DNA of 64,000 nucleotides, from the NCBI GenBank assembly GCA_003290165.1, contig QNQO01000197.1, positions 1 to 64,000 of the forward strand, written 5' to 3'. Within the stretch, counting starts at the first letter, position 1. Each line of letters opens with the position of its first letter. The stretch is from Berberis thunbergii (lineage: Eukaryota > Streptophyta > Magnoliopsida > Ranunculales > Berberidaceae). The position numbers were made by a program, and so were the translations under genes. Shown here one piece after another: positions 61,578-64,000 of the stretch. The notes under the pieces are model-generated. The model ran no database searches and was not told where the DNA came from. It worked only from the letters and a program-made list of their open reading frames with translations.

Positions 61578-61946
61578 CTCACCAGATCTTGTTCATTCTT
61601 AAAAGACCAGCTGTGCAGGAGACCCTTGCTCCGATCAGAAAGTCATCTATGGCAGAGAACCACTCTTCACAATCTTCAGACTTCCCGTTTGGTATTGAGG
61701 GAAAACTCCTTGTACAAAATGCAGTGGAACAAAAAATTTCAAAGAGAAATGTCATAGGTAATCTGGAAAATAATCCTAAAGCTTCAAATGTAGAAAGTAC
61801 TGCTGACTTGAGTTGGAAAAGAAGTAATGTATTACAGCCCAAGGAGGCTCAATGTGTTCCAAGTTCGTGCATCATCAATTCTGTTGGTCGTGACAATGGA
61901 GGAGAAATAGAATCACTTAATCCTTCATCCAATATGTCTCTTGGGT
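61578..61946 (+). pseudogene. Unidentified exon-like fragment, Ser/Asn-rich
   Basis: After a TTTGTGCAG acceptor an open stretch of about 125 codons reads AHQILFILKRPAVQETLAPI, then SSMAENHSSQSSDFPFGIEG, and ends near SSNMSLG before a GTATGT donor. It is a long open exon for such AT-rich DNA. I do not recognise it. It may continue the DUF21/CBS gene's C-terminal disordered tail, as it follows in order and orientation, but this is only a guess. Confidence 0.45.
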
Positions 61947-62810
61947 ATGTATGTACACTCTGACATTACAATGGTTATATGAATTACTATATGGGAATAG
62001 ACATGTCAGTTTATATTGGAAGAAAAAAGAAAGTAATTATCACACAATTTTTTCAAAGCATATGAAGATATGAAAAACCTCCAGATAATGATACTGAAAT
62101 TTTGAAATTCACTCTTCATTAAATGCATGATAGGTGATCAAGTAGTACTAATTATTGAGAAATAATCATATAGTTTTGAAAAGAAAAGCTGGGTTCTTAG
62201 GTTATGTATCGGGATATCAAGTCTACATCCATAAATTCTGTTCCTTATTTTTTATGTAATTATTTTATTATTGAAAATGTGTATGAATTAATCAAGACCT
62301 ATTGATCTTGGAGATTGCAACACCATAAGTCTTATAATTTGTTCATATTCAAAACTCTTATATAATCTGTCAATCTCAAGTTCGTCGGGCTACGAGATCT
62401 GTAGTATAAGAACCTGCCAACCGATAATGCTAGCTAATTTCCCAACAGGTGCATTGGATAAGAAGAAACATCCTTTTGACATAAAACATCATCTTTTGAC
62501 TTTATTATAATTCTGAAATGCTCCAGTTCTACCTGCATTACTGTATCAAGAGATAATAGAAGTGGATGTTTCTGGATTGAATATATGGTAGTATATCTGG
62601 GAGTTTTATTCATGAGCATCATATTCAGGAAAGGAGCATTTGGTTGTATTATCAATTTGAACGTTATTCAAACTTTCATTATATGCTTTGTGCACGCTTC
62701 TTGAATTTCCAGTTGAGATTGATGTTATTAATCATCAATCAAAGTTTTTTTTTAGGGTGATTAAATTTTGACATGACTTTTTTTTTCCGGTGTAACTTGA
62801 TTTGTCGCAG

Positions 62811-63408
62811 AAACGCGCGTTTTCCCCACTGGAGCAAATTTTGCTGCGGCAGCATCAACCATTGTACCTCAACGCAATGTTTTCCCCCTGGGTAGCTTTA
62901 GCCCTTTCTCCCTTGACATACAATACAAACAGCTCCTTCAGCTCAAATCTGGATCACAGTTTTTCACCCGAAAAGGTATCCATTTTTTTTTTTACTGTCT
63001 ACCATGTATACTAGTATTGGTTGATTAATCATTACTGATCTTTTACTGACCGATTTTTCAGGAGGCATTTTCAGTGAATTGTTACCTAAAGAGGACTATT
63101 TCTCGAAAGCCTTATACACATTTGATATCGGGCAAAATGATATTGGGGCAGGATTGTCCAGTACCATGTCTATACAAGAAGTGACTGCTTCTATCCCTGG
63201 TATAGTCAGTAATTTCTCAGCTGTTGTTAAGGTAAACTATCGATTGAGATATAAAACACCTTGTGTGAGTTTTGTCATTAACAGTAATCGGATGTTTAGT
63301 AAACATATATCTAATTGTGCAGAATGTATATGATCAAGGAGGTAGATCATTCTGGATACACAACACTGGCCCTATCGGTTGCCTCCCCTACATTGTGCAG
63401 AATGTATA
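62811..63408 (+). pseudogene. Captured fragment of a GDSL esterase/lipase gene
   Basis: Exons from about 62814 to 62975 (TGANFAAAASTIVPQRNVFP, SFSPFSLDIQYKQLLQLKSG), 63062-63231 (LLPKEDYFSKALYTFDIGQN, DIGAGLSSTMSIQEV) and 63323 to about 63405 ([22 protein letters not shown]) join in phase. The GANFAxxxST block, the FDIGQND motif (block III, oxyanion Asn) and NTGPIGCLP are hallmarks of plant SGNH/GDSL acyl hydrolases. The N-terminal GDS catalytic Ser block and the C-terminal DxxH block are missing. The third exon ends in a local duplication of ATTGTGCAGAATGTATATCT. Confidence 0.92.
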
Positions 63409-63505
63409 TCTAAACATACCCTTTTTTTTTTGCTTATATACTCTATATATCAATCATTTTTCATGTTCATCTTTTGATATGGTTCAGTTTTTTCAATATT
63501 TTCAG

Positions 63506-64000
63506 GCTCTAATGAGAGATGTCAAATTTGAAGAGGTCAGTTTGGTTTCAAACTTCTCCACTCTGATCTCAACAATGGGTTTCTTTTCTTTGTTTCGATT
63601 CTAACGAAAACAAATCAAAATTTTGCAGGAATATATACTGAATTCAAGAGGATTTAAGCTGTATACATGCAGATGGCTGCCTACAACTCAAGAGCCTAAA
63701 GCTTTAATCTTCATGTGTCATGGTATAATTATATCACCACCATATATACCATTAGCTACTTAATCGAATTTTATTCTCTCTGTTTTTACTCATCCTTTTT
63801 TTCTTTAGGCTATGCCATGGAATGCAGCATGTCCATGAAAGGTACAAATTTGGATTTTTATTATTTTTACATAAATATTAGATATTGAAAATATAGAGAG
63901 AATTAAAGTTAATGTGGTTTTGATACAGATACTGGAATCAGACTTGCCAAGGCAGGCTTTGCAGTTTACGGTGTGGATTATGAAGGGCATGGAAGATCAT
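63506..64000 (+). pseudogene. Captured or partial monoacylglycerol lipase / caffeoylshikimate esterase-like gene
   Basis: Exons 63506-63535 ([10 protein letters not shown]), 63629-63722 (EYILNSRGFKLYTCRWLPTT then QEPKALIFMCHG), 63809-63841 (YAMECSMSMK) and 63929 to the edge (GIRLAKAGFAVYGVDYEGHG RS) join in phase. This is the N-terminal third of a plant alpha/beta-hydrolase of the monoglyceride lipase group, which includes caffeoylshikimate esterase. The HG oxyanion motif is visible; the GxSxG nucleophile elbow would come after the window edge. It follows the GDSL fragment with about 100 bp between, far too close for two normal genes, which fits a transduplicated chimera. A real downstream gene cannot be excluded because the window stops here. 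Confidence 0.8.

Larger units (their letters stand above)
53502..64000 (+). mobile_element. CACTA-2: CACTA transposon, left part, runs off the window
   Basis: It begins CACTACACCAAAAACCCC, the same terminus as CACTA-1. It shares with CACTA-1 the left subterminal array, the GC-rich leader, a short block (57368-57534) and the whole transposase gene region (from about 57875 to 59952). Between and after these blocks its content differs, with its own captured genes. No right-end array or inverse terminus is seen up to 64000, so the element either continues beyond the window or is truncated at an unseen point. At least 10.5 kb would be present. Confidence 0.88.

Noticed and set aside
62802..63014. 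Plus-strand open frame beginning MSQKRAFSPLEQ
   Set aside because: It is a shadow frame of the GDSL-lipase exon, which is recognisable in another frame and splices in phase to the next exon.

Overview
This window is AT-rich nuclear DNA from a flowering plant. The evidence is spliced genes with plant-type introns, plant gene families (CDC48, plastid sigma factor, MLO, SULTR3, P-type H+-ATPase), Ty3/gypsy LTR retroelements, a tRNA-derived SINE, hAT elements and CACTA (En/Spm) transposons. AT-rich introns fit a eudicot, but the sequence does not fix a species. Only two ordinary host genes look complete: a nine-exon CDC48 AAA-ATPase gene (27483-32204, minus strand) and a small secreted-protein gene (16650-16976, plus strand).

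Layout: 1-567 and 13898-16019 are the 3' part of a gypsy element (called B' here: antisense ORF plus LTR), split by a complete 13.3-kb CACTA transposon, CACTA-1 (568-13897, 3-bp target duplication GAC). 16020-34400 is a host island with the secreted-protein gene, a SINE with a perfect 16-bp target duplication, several MITEs, a small hAT nested in one MITE, and CDC48. 34700-47484 is a decayed gypsy element (A). Its reverse transcriptase/RNase H region is split by a complete 7.9-kb CACTA, CACTA-3 (37636-45549, target duplication CTC). 47485-53501 is gypsy B (LTR, gag, protease remnant, a roughly 125-bp tandem repeat), which lies in A's integrase. From 53502 to the window end is CACTA-2, a sister of CACTA-1 that runs off the right edge.

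The most interesting content is inside the CACTA elements. All three have long subterminal arrays of near-palindromic units (core ACGG...CCGT), and all carry intron-containing fragments of unrelated host genes. CACTA-1 holds a 2-oxoglutarate dioxygenase end, a DUF21/CBS remnant, a plastid sigma factor and an MLO C-terminus. CACTA-2 holds DUF21/CBS, a GDSL lipase and a monoacylglycerol-lipase-like gene. CACTA-3 holds glucose-6-phosphate 1-epimerase, SULTR3, a PWI-domain splicing factor and a plasma-membrane H+-ATPase, all on one strand. This matches the known Pack-CACTA or gene-transduplication pattern. CACTA-2 also encodes an apparently intact 467-residue Transposase_24-like (TNPA-type) protein. 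The CACTA-1 copy has two 1-nt frameshifts. I recognise no catalytic TNPD/TNP2-type transposase in the window.
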